Shown piece by piece: positions 47,072 through 56,390 of a DNA stretch of 64,000 nucleotides (position 1 is the first letter of the stretch; the number at the start of each line of letters is the position of its first letter). Source of the DNA: Acidobacteriota bacterium. GTDB lineage: Bacteria > Acidobacteriota > Vicinamibacteria > Fen-336. The position numbers were made by a program, and so were the translations under genes. The notes beneath the pieces are model-generated. The model saw only the letters and a list, made by a program, of their open reading frames with translations. It was not told where the DNA came from and ran no database searches. The stretch is taken from contig WYBL01000020.1 in NCBI GenBank assembly GCA_011526565.1, positions 38,891 through 102,890 on the forward strand, written 5' to 3'.

Positions 47072-47812
47072 ATGCGGTACCTGATCCTCTCGGACATCCA
47101 CTCCAACAAGGAGGCGCTCTCCGCCGCGCTCTCCTTCATGCGCCGCAAGCGCTGGGACAAGGTCGTCTTCCTCGGCGACCTGGTGGGCTACGGCGCCGAT
47201 CCCAACTCGACCATGGACCTGCTGCGCTCGCTGCGCCCGCTGGCGGCGGTGCGCGGCAACCACGACAAGGTCTGCTCCGGGATCGAGAACGGGGAGATGT
47301 TCAACCGCATCGCGCTGGAAGCCGCGATGTGGACCCGCAGGAAGCTCACCCCCTCGAACCTGCGCTGGCTGAAGCAGCTCCCCGAGGGTCCCGTCGTGGT
47401 CGACGACGCGTTCGCGATCTCCCACGGCACCCCGATCGACGAAGACGCCTACATCTTCGGCGAGATCGAGGCGCTCAACGTCTTCCGCCAGACCCCATTC
47501 GAGCTGTGCTTCTTCGGGCACTCGCACTTCCCCGTGGTGTTCGCGCTGTCGCCCGACGAGATCACGACGATCCTGACCGTGGCCCCGGTGTTCCGGCTCA
47601 AGATGCGGCCCGGCGTGCGCTACCTCGTCAACCCCGGCTCGATCGGCCAGCCGCGCGATGGCAACCCGCTGTGCTCGTTCGCGATCTACGACTCCGACGC
47701 GCGCACGATCGCGATCCACCGCGTCGCGTACCCGATCCAGGCCACGCAGCGGAAGATCCTGGCCGCCGGCCTGCCTCGCCCGCTCGCCGACCGCCTCGGC
47801 GTCGGCCGCTAG
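47072..47812 (+). CDS. Calcineurin-like metallophosphoesterase (YfcE/MJ0936-like)
   Basis: A 246-residue phosphodiesterase. The dinuclear metal motifs appear in order: SDIHSNKEAL, LGDLVGYGADPN, VRGNHDKVCSG, ISHGTP and FFGHSHFPVVF. The family includes phosphodiesterases with broad activity; the natural substrate is unknown. ATG 47072 gives the standard MRYLILSDIHSN start. Probably read through from aroK. Confidence 0.93.
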   Translation: MRYLILSDIHSNKEALSAALSFMRRKRWDKVVFLGDLVGYGADPNSTMDLLRSLRPLAAVRGNHDKVCSGIENGEMFNRIALEAAMWTRRKLTPSNLRWLKQLPEGPVVVDDAFAISHGTPIDEDAYIFGEIEALNVFRQTPFELCFFGHSHFPVVFALSPDEITTILTVAPVFRLKMRPGVRYLVNPGSIGQPRDGNPLCSFAIYDSDARTIAIHRVAYPIQATQRKILAAGLPRPLADRLGVGR

Positions 47813-47869
47813 CCGAAAAAGCGGCCGGATCGGCTTCCCCCCCGCGCCCCCGGGCGCTAAGGTGGGGAG

Positions 47870-48694
47870 GTGATCGTCGACTGCCACGTCCACCTCAACA
47901 ACTACCACGAGCAGCGCGTCACCTCCCTGCAGGGATGCCTCGACGAGCTGCTGGCGACGATGGAGCGCAACAAGGTCGACGCCTCGCTGGTGCTCACTTC
48001 CTACAAGGTCACCGAGCACCGCCCCCCCACCCGCGACGTCGTCCACGCCGTGCGCGACATGAAGAACGTGTTCGTCGTCGCCGGCGTCAGCTACCTCAAC
48101 TACCTCGAGCGCGACCTGCGCGAGCTGGCCGAGTTCCTGGCCGCGGGCATCGTCAAGGGCATCAAGCTCTACCCCGGGTACGAACCGTTCTACCCCCACG
48201 ACCCGCGCTGCCGCGTGCTCTACGACCTGTGCCTCGAGTACGACGTGCCGGTGATGATCCACACCGGTGACACCTTCACGCCGAAGGGCAAGCTCAAGTA
48301 CGCGCACCCGCTCGAGGTGGACGAGGTGGCGGTCGAGTTCCCCGAGCTGAAGATCGTGCTGTGCCACCTCGGCAACCCGTGGCTGCGCGACTGCATGGAG
48401 GTGCTGTACAAGAACCGCAACTGCCACGCGGACATCTCGGGGCTGGTGCTCGGCGACTTCGACTCCAAGTTCGAGCGCTGGATGAAGAAGCAGATCGAGG
48501 AGGTGCTGATCTACGCCGGGGAGCCGCGCTACCTGCTCTACGGCTCCGACTGGCCGATCGCCAGCATGGAGTCCTATCTCGACTTCATGAACAAGCTGGG
48601 CCTGCCCGCGGCGAGCAAGCGGATGATCCTCGCCGAGAACGCGATCCGGCTGTTCAAGCTGCCGTTCGCGCTGCCCCCGGAGCCGAAGGGGTGA
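47870..48694 (+). CDS. Amidohydrolase 2-family metal hydrolase
   Basis: A 274-residue TIM-barrel hydrolase. The metal ligands are visible as the HxH in VDCHVHL, the barrel lysine segment KGIKLYPGYEP, His of VMIHTGDTF, His of LCHLGNPW and Asp of YGSDWP. This is the decarboxylase/amidohydrolase-2 subgroup (AMPOL-like, as in ACMSD), but the substrate cannot be read. Start is GTG 47870 with AAGG-GGGGAGG immediately before. The stop overlaps the acetyltransferase gene. Confidence 0.9.
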   Translation: MIVDCHVHLNNYHEQRVTSLQGCLDELLATMERNKVDASLVLTSYKVTEHRPPTRDVVHAVRDMKNVFVVAGVSYLNYLERDLRELAEFLAAGIVKGIKLYPGYEPFYPHDPRCRVLYDLCLEYDVPVMIHTGDTFTPKGKLKYAHPLEVDEVAVEFPELKIVLCHLGNPWLRDCMEVLYKNRNCHADISGLVLGDFDSKFERWMKKQIEEVLIYAGEPRYLLYGSDWPIASMESYLDFMNKLGLPAASKRMILAENAIRLFKLPFALPPEPKG

Positions 48695-49410
48695 GCGACC
48701 GTGTCACGATCGCCGCCATCGTCGAGCCGGGCGACCCCGACTTCGTGGCGGCGCTGCGCCTCTTCAACCGGGTGTTCCCGGCCGCGGAGCGGATCGATCG
48801 CCGCTACTTCGACGACGTGATGCGGGAGAAGCGGCTGGGGCTGCTGTTCCCGTTCAACACCCACTTCTTCGTCGCCCGGCGGGCCGGGCAGGTGGTCGGC
48901 TTCTGCAGCGGCACCTACATGGCCGTCGTCAACATGGGCTTCGTCGGCTACCTCGCGGTCGACCCGAAGCTCAAGGGCGGTCAGATCGGCAGCCGCCTGC
49001 GGCGCCGGCTCGTGGAGGCGATGCGCAGGGACGCCCGGCGCAACGGCCACGCGGAACTGGGAGGCGTCGCGGGCGAGGTCGAGACCCACAACCCCTGGCT
49101 GCGCCACCTGGTCGCGCACAAGGGCGTGCTGGCCCTCGACTTCGACTACCGCCAGCCACCGCTGCGCCCGGGCGAGCCCGACGTGCCGCTGACGCTCTAC
49201 GTCGAACCGGTCGGCGGCCACCGACTGGCCTCGCTCCCGGCGTGGGAGGTGCGCGCGCTCGTCTACGCCCTGTACCGCCGGCTCTACCGCGTGCGGTTCC
49301 CGCTGCGGGTGCGCGCGTTCCGCACGATGCTGGCGGCACTCGAGGGCCGGCGCCGGATCGGCCGCCGCCGGCTGCCTGTGGCGCGGCCGCAGGCCGGCGT
49401 CCGCGAGTAG
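48691..49410 (+). CDS. GNAT-family acetyltransferase
   Basis: A 239-residue N-acetyltransferase. The acetyl-CoA site is GYLAVDPKLKGGQIGSRLRR (V-x-P-x-x-x-G-G-x-I-G), preceded by FVARRAGQVVGFCSGTYM as strand beta-4. The C-terminal ~60 residues are Arg-rich (RRLYRVRFPLRVRAFR). Substrate unknown. GTG 48691 overlaps the amidohydrolase stop, so the two are coupled. Confidence 0.88.
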   Translation: MSDRVTIAAIVEPGDPDFVAALRLFNRVFPAAERIDRRYFDDVMREKRLGLLFPFNTHFFVARRAGQVVGFCSGTYMAVVNMGFVGYLAVDPKLKGGQIGSRLRRRLVEAMRRDARRNGHAELGGVAGEVETHNPWLRHLVAHKGVLALDFDYRQPPLRPGEPDVPLTLYVEPVGGHRLASLPAWEVRALVYALYRRLYRVRFPLRVRAFRTMLAALEGRRRIGRRRLPVARPQAGVRE

Positions 49411-49417
49411 CCTCCGG

Positions 49418-49987
49418 TCAGGGGTCGAGGCCGAGTTCGCCCAGCAGGCGGCCCACGAGGCGCACGGGCAGGCCCGCGACGTTGCTGGGGCTGCCCTCCA
49501 CGCGCTCGATGTAGAGCGCGGCGCGGCCGTCGACGTGGTAGCCCCCGGCCTTGTCCATCGGCTCGCCGGTCGCCACGTAGGCCGCGATCTCGGCGTCGCT
49601 CATCGGCCCGAACACGACCCGCGTGCGCTCGAGGCCGCTCGCCTCGCGCCCGCCATGGGCCACGCAGACTCCGGTGACCACCTCGTGGTCGCGGCCAGCC
49701 AGCGCGCGAAGCATCGCGGCGGCATCGTCGGCGTGCTCGGGCTTGCCCAGGGCGCGGCCGTCGAGCAGCACGACGGTGTCGGCGGCGAGCACGGGCAGCG
49801 ACTCCTCCGCGGCGATGGCCGCCGCCTTCTCGCGCGCCAGGCGCAGCGCGGCGGCATCGCCCGCCTCGCCGGGGTGCAGGCTTTCGTCGAGGTGCGCGGG
49901 CTTCACGAGGTGGGCGATGCCCAGCGCGCGCAGGATCGCGGCCCGCCGCGGCGAGGCCGAGGCGAGCACCAGCCGCGGCGCGCTCAG
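49418..49987 (-). CDS. maf: Maf-like nucleoside-triphosphate pyrophosphatase
   Basis: A 189-residue house-cleaning pyrophosphatase that hydrolyses non-canonical NTPs such as dTTP/UTP. LVLASASPRR is the Maf signature, with AREKAAAIA, LAADTVVLLDG, GKPEHADDAAAMLRALAG, VVTGVCV and MDKAGGYHVDG in order. CTG 49987 overlaps the upstream gene stop (CTGA) and gives MSAPRLVLASASPRR, a normal Maf N-terminus. The next in-frame start, GTG 49969, would remove the first residues of strand 1. I prefer the CTG. Confidence 0.93.
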   Translation of the reverse strand: MSAPRLVLASASPRRAAILRALGIAHLVKPAHLDESLHPGEAGDAAALRLAREKAAAIAAEESLPVLAADTVVLLDGRALGKPEHADDAAAMLRALAGRDHEVVTGVCVAHGGREASGLERTRVVFGPMSDAEIAAYVATGEPMDKAGGYHVDGRAALYIERVEGSPSNVAGLPVRLVGRLLGELGLDP

Positions 49988-50820
49988 CGGCCGAGCACGC
50001 CGGCGAGGCGCTCCGCGAGCGCGGCCTCGGCGCCGGGCCCCTTCTGGACGTAGAGGTCGGCGCCGTGCAGCGTCCGCGCTTCTTCTTCGTCCGCCACCGG
50101 CACCCGGGTGAAGAGCACGAGCGGGATGTCGACCCAGTCCATCGTCGCCTTGACGATGTTGACGAAGTCGCGGCCGGGCATGTCGCCCTCGATCCCGATC
50201 TCCATCACGATCGCGTCGGGCTTCGACTCGCCGATCGCGGCGATCGCCTGCTTGCCGGTCTCGGTCGCCACGACCTCGAGCCCGCGGCTCCGCAGCGACT
50301 CCTTCGCCGCTTCGCGGGTGGCCGCGTCGTCGTCGAGCAGGATCACGCGGCGACGCGAGCGGGCCGGCGCGGGGCGCGGGCGCGGGTCCGGGTCGGGCTC
50401 CTCGGCCGAGGCCTCGAAACCGGTCGCGCCGCCGAAACCGTGGGCCGCGTGCGGCGGCAGCGATGCCGGCACCGGCGAGGCCGCGGGGCGGCCGCGCAGC
50501 AGGGCGAGGATCTCCTGCTGCGTCTGGCGCACGGCGCGCAACTCGGCGAACACCTGCGCGAGCGACGCGGGCGCTTCGGCCGGGGCCGGGAACGCGAGCG
50601 GCGTCGGCGCGGAAGGCGGCGGGGCCGGAGCCGCAGCCTTCGGCGGCGGCGGCGGCGCCGGGACAGGAGGCGCAGCCGGAGCCGCAGGAGGCGCGGCGCC
50701 GGCTGTCGCTGCCTGGGCGGCCGCGCGGCTGCGCAGCCGCGCGCCGCAACCGGCGCAGATCAGGTAGCCCTGTGCGTCGGGCTTGGCGGTGATGGGGGCG
50801 GAGCACTTGGGACACTTCAT
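49984..50820 (-). CDS. Zinc-ribbon protein with pseudo-receiver domain
   Basis: A 278-residue protein. The N-terminus is a zinc ribbon (MKCPKCSAPITAKPDAQGYL then CAGCGARL), followed by a ~65-residue Ala/Pro-rich linker, a helix (LAQVFAELRAVRQTQQEILALL) and a CheY-like receiver (~145-278). The receiver has the acidic triplet LLDDDAATRE and a Lys (VQKGPG), but the phospho-acceptor Asp position reads VMEIGIEG, with Glu. That substitution often mimics the phosphorylated state, so it is likely constitutive or phosphorylation-independent. Coupled to maf; divergent from dciA. Confidence 0.85.
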   Translation of the reverse strand: MKCPKCSAPITAKPDAQGYLICAGCGARLRSRAAAQAATAGAAPPAAPAAPPVPAPPPPPKAAAPAPPPSAPTPLAFPAPAEAPASLAQVFAELRAVRQTQQEILALLRGRPAASPVPASLPPHAAHGFGGATGFEASAEEPDPDPRPRPAPARSRRRVILLDDDAATREAAKESLRSRGLEVVATETGKQAIAAIGESKPDAIVMEIGIEGDMPGRDFVNIVKATMDWVDIPLVLFTRVPVADEEEARTLHGADLYVQKGPGAEAALAERLAGVLGR

Positions 50821-50912
50821 CGCTGCACTCTCGTCCCGGCCGTATTGGACGCCCGCCTGGCCGGAGGGACGGTTTCGAGTATACGCGCGCGGCACGGCAG
50901 CGGGAGCCGCGG

Positions 50913-50918
50913 TAGAGT
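50913..50918 (+). promoter_or_regulatory. -10 box of dciA
   Basis: TAGAGT lies nine bases before the dciA ATG at 50928, too close for a ribosome-binding site, again suggesting a leaderless mRNA. Confidence 0.35.
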
Positions 50919-50927
50919 TGTGTCCCC

Positions 50928-51380
50928 ATGGCCTTCGAGCCCGCGGGGACCGGCCGCCCGGCTCCCGCTTCCCTGTTCGCCCGCCGGCCCGAGTTGCGCC
51001 TGATGCTCTTGCGCGCGGCCTGGCCGCACGCCGTCGGCCCGGAGATGGCGCGGCGCTGCGAGCCGGTGGCGCTCGAGTCCAACGTCCTCCGGGTGCGGGT
51101 GCCGGACGCCGCCTGGCGCCGGGCCGCGATGAAGAACGCCGGCACGGTGCTCGGGCGGCTGCACGGCCTCGCCGGCAGCCTGGCCCCGCGCCGGCTCTCC
51201 TTCTTCGAGGAGCCGCGCGCCGCCGAGCCGGCAGCACCGCCCCCGCCGCCGATCCCGCCCGCGCCCGACGCCGTCGCGCGCGCCGCGGAGGCGATCCCCG
51301 ATCCCGAGCTGCGCGAGCGCTTCCTGCGCTCCGCGGCGCTCCACCTCGACGTGTCCTCGCGAAGGAGACCCCATGCGTGA
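50928..51380 (+). CDS. dciA: DUF721/DciA-family helicase operator protein
   Basis: A 150-residue protein with the DUF721/DciA domain (residues ~20-90): [40 protein letters not shown] and [18 protein letters not shown]. DciA loads the replicative helicase DnaB in most bacteria lacking DnaC. The C-terminal tail is Pro/Ala-rich and ends basic (SSRRRPHA). ATG 50928; the stop overlaps the thiolase ATG by eight bases. Confidence 0.85.
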   Translation: MAFEPAGTGRPAPASLFARRPELRLMLLRAAWPHAVGPEMARRCEPVALESNVLRVRVPDAAWRRAAMKNAGTVLGRLHGLAGSLAPRRLSFFEEPRAAEPAAPPPPPIPPAPDAVARAAEAIPDPELRERFLRSAALHLDVSSRRRPHA

Positions 51381-52554
51381 AGCCGTGATCCTGTCCGCCG
51401 TGCGCACCCCCACCGGCAAGTTCCTCGGCAGCCTCAAGGGCTTCCCCGCCACCGCGCTGGGCGCGATGGTCGTCAAGGAGGCGATCGCCCGCGCGGGCGT
51501 CGCCGCGGACGACGTCGACGAGGTCATCATGGGCAACGTCGTCTCGGCCGGCCTCGGCCAGGCGCCCGCCCGCCAGGCCGCGATCCGCGCGGGCCTGCCG
51601 CCGAAGGTCGGCGCGCTGACCATCAACAAGGTCTGCGGCTCGGGACTGAAGGCGGTGATGCTGGCGTCGCAGGGCATCGCCACCGGCGACGTCGAGGTCG
51701 TGGTCGCGGGCGGCATGGAGTCGATGTCCAACGCGCCGTACCTGATGCTGGGCGCCCGAGAGGGACTGCGGCTGGGCCACGGCCAGATGAAGGACGCGAT
51801 GATCCACGACGGCCTGTGGGACGCCTACGCCGACTACCACATGGGCTGCACGGGCGAGATCGTCGCCGAGAAGTACGCGGTGACCCGCGCCGAGCAGGAC
51901 GAGTACGCGCTGCGCTCGCACCAGAAGGCGATCGCGGCGATCAAGGCGGGCCGCTTCGACGCGGAGATCCTGCCCGTGCCGCTGCCGCAGAAGAAGGGCG
52001 ATCCCGTCCTGTTCAAGCTCGACGAGTCCGCGCGCGAGGACACGACGCTCGAGGCGCTGGCGAAGCTGCGACCCGCGTTCAAGGAGGGCGGCACGGTGAC
52101 GGCGGGCAACGCGCCGGGCGTGAACGACGGCGCCGCGGCGCTGGTCGTGACCTCGGCCGAGCGCGCGGCCGCACTGGGCCGCAAGCCGCTCGCCCGCGTG
52201 GTCGGCCAGGCGACGGGCGGCGTCGAACCGTCGCTGGTGATGATGGCGCCCGTCGAGGCCGTGAAGAAGCTGTGGGCGAAGACGGGCTGGGGCCCGAGCG
52301 ACGTCGACCTGTTCGAGGTCAACGAGGCGTTCTCCGTGCAGGCGATCGCGGTGACCCGCGAGCTCGGCCTCGACCCGGCGAAGGTCAACGTCAACGGCGG
52401 CGCCGTGGCGCTGGGCCACGCCATCGGCTCCAGCGGCGCCCGGATCCTGACCACGCTGCTGTACGCGCTGCAGGCGCGCGGCGGCAAGCGCGGCGTGGCC
52501 ACCCTCTGCCTCGGCGGCGGCAACGGCGTCGCCCTCGCGGTCGAACTTCTGTAG
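51373..52554 (+). CDS. Acetyl-CoA C-acetyltransferase (thiolase)
   Basis: A 393-residue biosynthetic-type thiolase making acetoacetyl-CoA from two acetyl-CoA, or cleaving 3-ketoacyl-CoA. Catalytic residues are clear: the Cys in [10 protein letters not shown] (~88), the NEAF motif [10 protein letters not shown], the His of [14 protein letters not shown] and the second Cys of [10 protein letters not shown]. It overlaps dciA and is followed 27 bases later by the 3-hydroxyacyl-CoA dehydrogenase, so both likely act in one short-chain acyl-CoA pathway. Confidence 0.95.
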   Translation: MREAVILSAVRTPTGKFLGSLKGFPATALGAMVVKEAIARAGVAADDVDEVIMGNVVSAGLGQAPARQAAIRAGLPPKVGALTINKVCGSGLKAVMLASQGIATGDVEVVVAGGMESMSNAPYLMLGAREGLRLGHGQMKDAMIHDGLWDAYADYHMGCTGEIVAEKYAVTRAEQDEYALRSHQKAIAAIKAGRFDAEILPVPLPQKKGDPVLFKLDESAREDTTLEALAKLRPAFKEGGTVTAGNAPGVNDGAAALVVTSAERAAALGRKPLARVVGQATGGVEPSLVMMAPVEAVKKLWAKTGWGPSDVDLFEVNEAFSVQAIAVTRELGLDPAKVNVNGGAVALGHAIGSSGARILTTLLYALQARGGKRGVATLCLGGGNGVALAVELL

Positions 52555-52581
52555 AACCTTCGGACCCTCCAGGAGAATCCC

Positions 52582-53430
<849 letters not shown>

Positions 53431-53448
53431 AAGCCCCGGTCCTCCTCT

Positions 53449-53482
53449 CGGTCCCGATCCCGGTCCCGGTCAGGGTCCGATC
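53449..53482. repeat. Left period-6 repeat block
   Basis: A run of hexamers of the form NNNRTC (CGGTCC, CGATCC, CGGTCC, CGGTC) followed by a variant. Its first 23 bases (53449-53471) recur exactly, in the same orientation, at 54128-54150 on the other side of the four-helix-bundle gene. Confidence 0.8.
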
Positions 53483-53496
53483 AAGCCCCGGGAGCC

Positions 53497-53512
53497 CATC
53501 ACAAGCGTGATG
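53497..53512. terminator. Hairpin between convergent genes
   Basis: CATCAC-AAGC-GTGATG (six pairs, four-base loop) lies between the dehydrogenase and the four-helix-bundle gene. It is flanked on both sides by AGCCCCGGG-like sequences. It may end both transcripts, though no T-run follows. Confidence 0.4.
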
Positions 53513-53530
53513 AGCCCCCGGGGCAGTCCC

Positions 53531-53911
53531 TTATCCCCTGTTCCGCAGCACCAACCCCGCCAGCGCCCCCAAAAACCGCCGCAACAGCCTCCGCGCCTGT
53601 CCCAGCACTTCGCGCTGCCCCTCCTCGCTCTCGAGCAGATCCAGAATCGCCAGGCACTCGTACGCACTCCCGCGAGCAATCGCGAACAACCGCGCCTGAT
53701 CCCGCCGCCCAGAGCGGCCAACAGCCTCTGCACAATTCAGCAACACGGACGCCGAAGCCCGATCGAGCTGATCCCTCAGCCCGCCGCCGCGAACCTCGAG
53801 CCTCATGGCCATCCGCCGGAACTCCCGCCCAACCGTGTAGGCCAGCAGCCGCTCCGGGCCCAGGGCTCCCGCCTGGTTCCGTTCTCCGTTGTTGTTGTCC
53901 GCCGCCATCAT
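53531..53911 (-). CDS. Four-helix-bundle protein (TIGR02436/S23 type)
   Basis: A 126-residue helical protein of the four-helix-bundle family also found inside 23S rRNA intervening sequences and related to Avd of diversity-generating retroelements. Characteristic motifs are GGLRDQLDRASASVLLNCAE and FAIARGSAYECLAILDLLES, with basic patches. I start at ATG 53911, preceded at six bases by AGGAGGG; ATG 53908 is also possible. The ribosome-binding site lies in the right arm of a long inverted repeat directly upstream, and hexamer repeats flank the gene. No rRNA or reverse transcriptase is nearby. Its role is probably nucleic-acid binding. Confidence 0.88.
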   Translation of the reverse strand: MMAADNNNGERNQAGALGPERLLAYTVGREFRRMAMRLEVRGGGLRDQLDRASASVLLNCAEAVGRSGRRDQARLFAIARGSAYECLAILDLLESEEGQREVLGQARRLLRRFLGALAGLVLRNRG

Positions 53912-53994
53912 GGGTTCCCTCCTTCGCGGGGCTGCTGGCCCCGCTCTCGCAGAGAGCGAGCGGCGCCAGCAGTCTTTGTCGAAGGAGGGAACCC
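53912..53994 (-). promoter_or_regulatory. Long stem-loop covering the ribosome-binding site
   Basis: Bases 53912-53926 and 53980-53994 form a perfect 15-bp inverted repeat. Inside it CTGCTGGC (53932-53939) pairs with GCCAGCAG (53965-53972), and CCGCTC with GAGCGG or GCTCTC with GAGAGC extends the stem. In the minus transcript the 3' arm contains GAAGGAGGG and ends directly before the ATG of the four-helix-bundle gene, so folding would hide the start site. Confidence 0.8.
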
Positions 53995-54021
53995 TCGCGG
54001 CGGTCCACGACGGAGGGCCAG

Positions 54022-54077
54022 GCACGGAGCGTGACGGGGCCAGCTACCGGAACGAGTGGCCTCGGCGCGGTCCGTGC
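54022..54077. other. Second inverted repeat upstream of the stem-loop
   Basis: GCACGGA (54022-54028) pairs with TCCGTGC (54071-54077), and GGCCA with TGGCC lies inside. The stretch 53995-54114 has no gene; it could be a structured leader RNA of the four-helix-bundle transcript. Confidence 0.4.
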
Positions 54078-54114
54078 TCTGCACCACGACCAACCGCCGT
54101 ACGCAACAACGCCC

Positions 54115-54216
54115 CCGGTCGTGGTCCCGGTCCCGATCCCGGTCCCGGTCGAGATCGTGATCGCCGTGGCGAAGGAAGGACCTGGACCGAGACCGCGATC
54201 GCGACCGGGACGCCGA
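54115..54216. repeat. Right period-6 repeat block with inverted second half
   Basis: From 54115 to 54162 at least eight hexamers ending RTC occur (CCGGTC, GTGGTC, CCGGTC, CCGATC and so on). From about 54175 to 54216 the same hexamers occur on the opposite strand (GGTCGC, GATCGC, GGTCTC, GGTCCA). The 23-base copy of the left block is at 54128-54150. The block ends just before the helicase stop. Confidence 0.75.
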
Positions 54217-54232
54217 CGGGATGACCCGGGCG

Positions 54233-56308
54233 TCAGCCCCTCAGGTCGTCCAGGAACTCCGAGGCGGGGGCGGTGCTCGTGATCAGGAGCTGGTCGCGGG
54301 CGCGGGTGCAGGCGACGTAGAGCAGGTGGCGCTCCGTGTTGTAGACCTCTTCCAGGTCGGCGTCGTCGGCGATCGACTCGATCCGCTCCTGGAGCGGAAT
54401 CACCTCGTCGTCGCAGGCCATCACGACCACCGCGCGGAACTCCAGGCCCTTGGCCAGGTGCATCGTGCCGACCGAGACGGAGCCGTGGCCCGGCTCGACG
54501 TGCTCGTCCAACTCGTGGGCCAGCAGGCCCGCCTTGGCGACCGCATCCCGGGCCCTGTTCAGCTCCGCGGGAGTGCGCACGAACACCGCGATCTCGTGCG
54601 GCTTCAGCCCCTCCGCGACGCGCTCCTTGATCCAGGTCCCGGCCGCGGCGGCCTCGGCGGCGGGGCTCTTCTCGACCTGGATGACCGGCTCCGGGCCGTT
54701 GAAGACCGAGATCGTTCCGCGCCGCTCCTCGGCGTTGCCGTCGACGTCCCGCACCTCCGGCGCCAGCAGGCGGTCGGCCTGGGCGCGGATCTGGTGCGAC
54801 GTCCGGTAGTTGATGCGGAGCGTGCGGGAGCGACCGCGGACCTCGACGCCGAGCGCCTTCCACGAGAACGGCTGCTGGAAGATGCGCTGGCCCAGGTCGC
54901 CCGCGAAGAAGAGGCTGTTCGGGCGTCCCGCCCCGAGGGCCGCGAGGAAGCGGAGCTGGGCGACGCTGACGTCCTGGGCCTCGTCGACGACGACGAACTC
55001 GAAGGGCAGCGTGTGCAGAGCCGGAAGACGGGCGGCCAGTCCGGAGAACAGGTCGGACTCGGTCACCAGCCCCAGCTCCCCGAGCCGCCGGCGCAACCGG
55101 TCGAAGATCTCCCACAGCACCTGGCGCTGCTTCTCGGGCAGCCGAGTCTTGCGCCCCAGCCGGGCGACGTCGCGGTAATCGGGCCAGGTGGCGAGTTGCC
55201 AGGCATCCACGACCTCGGCCCACTCGGTTTCCAGGAAGCGCGCCGAGAACTTGTGCCCGCCGACCTCGCGGGACGCGGCCGCGATCAGGTCACGCAAGGC
55301 GGTGCGCGAGGCGATCCGGGGCTTGCCGATGTTCAGCTCGTACAGGCGCCTCGCGATCGCCTGGATCGCGTGGACCTCCAGCCGCTCACCCAGCCGCGGC
55401 TCGTTGCCGATCAGGCGGCGGAGCTTGGTGCGCAGGGAACTCGCGAGCGTCTCCGAGAACGTGGTGAGCAGGACGCGCCCCTCGGGATGCTTCCGGGCCA
55501 GGAACACGGCCCGGTGCAGCGCCACGATGCTCTTGCCCGTGCCGGCCGAACCCGACACGCGCGCGGGCCCGCCGTAGTCCTTCTCCACCGTCTCCCGCTG
55601 GGCCGGGTGGAGAAAGACGGTCCACTTCTCCCACGGGTAGTCGAGCGCGCGCTCCAGTTCCTCTACGCTCTCGACGACCCGGAACCGCCGCTGTGCGTCG
55701 GGGTGGGCGAACGGGTCGGCCCCCGGCTCGGGCGCGGCGATCGGGCGCGGCGTTCCGCCCACGGCCAGCTCCAGCAGGGCTTCACTGGCCTCGGCCGGCA
55801 GGTGGCTCGCCACCTCCAGCACGTCGTCCTCGGTCGCAACCCGCACCTGCTCCAGCCACTCGGCCGGAACTCCCCACCCCAGCAATTCGTCGTCCGAATG
55901 GCGCGCGAACAGCGGGGGCTTGCGCGGCCGATCGGCGGCCACCTCGACGTACCGCTGGACGGCGATCTCCTCGACCCGCTCCCGCACCTCCACGAGCTGC
56001 GCGGCGCCGGTACGCGGGTGCGTCTCCAGGCGCCGCCGCTCGGCCCACTGGTACGCATCGTCGTGGTGTCCGACGTAGGCCAGCAGGAGGTTGGCCGCCC
56101 CGTCGCGGTGGACGATCAGCCGGATGTCGCGCGAGACCCGCAGCGACCAGAAGTTCTTGTCCCGCGCCTTGTCGAGCTTGTGGAACTGCAGCCCGGGCGA
56201 GGCCGGGTTCATCTGGAGGTCGAACGCCGTCGTCTTGACGGCCTTCTGCTCGTCCCCGTTGAGCCGCCCGAGGCTGTCGGTAAAGGTGTCAGCGATGCGG
56301 AAGTTCAT
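54233..56308 (-). CDS. UvrD/Rep-like superfamily 1 helicase with N-terminal RelE-like domain
   Basis: A 691-residue protein. Residues ~1-95 resemble a RelE/ParE mRNA-interferase fold (LQFHKLDKARDKNFWSLRVS, then DIRLIVHRD and LLLAYVGHHDDAYQWAERR). The rest is an SF1 helicase: Walker A VSGSAGTGKSIVALHRAV (~250), Walker B FVVVDEAQDVSVAQLR (~439), LRINYRTSHQIR, GTMHLAKGLEFRAVVVM and VACTRARDQLLI. The RelE part may act as a nuclease or a sensor of stalled ribosomes or replication. Helicase/toxin fusions of this kind are found in mobile or defence contexts. ATG 56308; divergent from the DUF104 antitoxin. Confidence 0.9.
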   Translation of the reverse strand: MNFRIADTFTDSLGRLNGDEQKAVKTTAFDLQMNPASPGLQFHKLDKARDKNFWSLRVSRDIRLIVHRDGAANLLLAYVGHHDDAYQWAERRRLETHPRTGAAQLVEVRERVEEIAVQRYVEVAADRPRKPPLFARHSDDELLGWGVPAEWLEQVRVATEDDVLEVASHLPAEASEALLELAVGGTPRPIAAPEPGADPFAHPDAQRRFRVVESVEELERALDYPWEKWTVFLHPAQRETVEKDYGGPARVSGSAGTGKSIVALHRAVFLARKHPEGRVLLTTFSETLASSLRTKLRRLIGNEPRLGERLEVHAIQAIARRLYELNIGKPRIASRTALRDLIAAASREVGGHKFSARFLETEWAEVVDAWQLATWPDYRDVARLGRKTRLPEKQRQVLWEIFDRLRRRLGELGLVTESDLFSGLAARLPALHTLPFEFVVVDEAQDVSVAQLRFLAALGAGRPNSLFFAGDLGQRIFQQPFSWKALGVEVRGRSRTLRINYRTSHQIRAQADRLLAPEVRDVDGNAEERRGTISVFNGPEPVIQVEKSPAAEAAAAGTWIKERVAEGLKPHEIAVFVRTPAELNRARDAVAKAGLLAHELDEHVEPGHGSVSVGTMHLAKGLEFRAVVVMACDDEVIPLQERIESIADDADLEEVYNTERHLLYVACTRARDQLLITSTAPASEFLDDLRG

Positions 56309-56365
56309 GCGGGCGCTCTCGGGTCACAGCACGACTCCGGGGACCTGCGGCAGAGGTGTGGAGCC

Positions 56366-56371
56366 TACAAT
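56366..56371 (+). promoter_or_regulatory. -10 box of the DUF104 antitoxin gene
   Basis: TACAAT lies 19 bases before the ATG at 56391 and overlaps the upstream ATG at 56370, which therefore cannot be the start. No convincing -35 is seen. Confidence 0.45.
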
Positions 56372-56390
56372 GCCTTCGAAAGTTCTTGGC

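Noticed and set aside
50928..51380. Possible competing frame for dciA (50783-51388)
   Set aside because: The alternative frame is Arg-rich and lacks the DUF721 pattern; it starts inside the divergent gene's start region.
53449..54216. Repeat blocks considered as a CRISPR array or diversity-generating retroelement
   Set aside because: Repeats have a 6-base period without spacers, there are no cas genes, and no reverse transcriptase or template/variable repeat pair is present.
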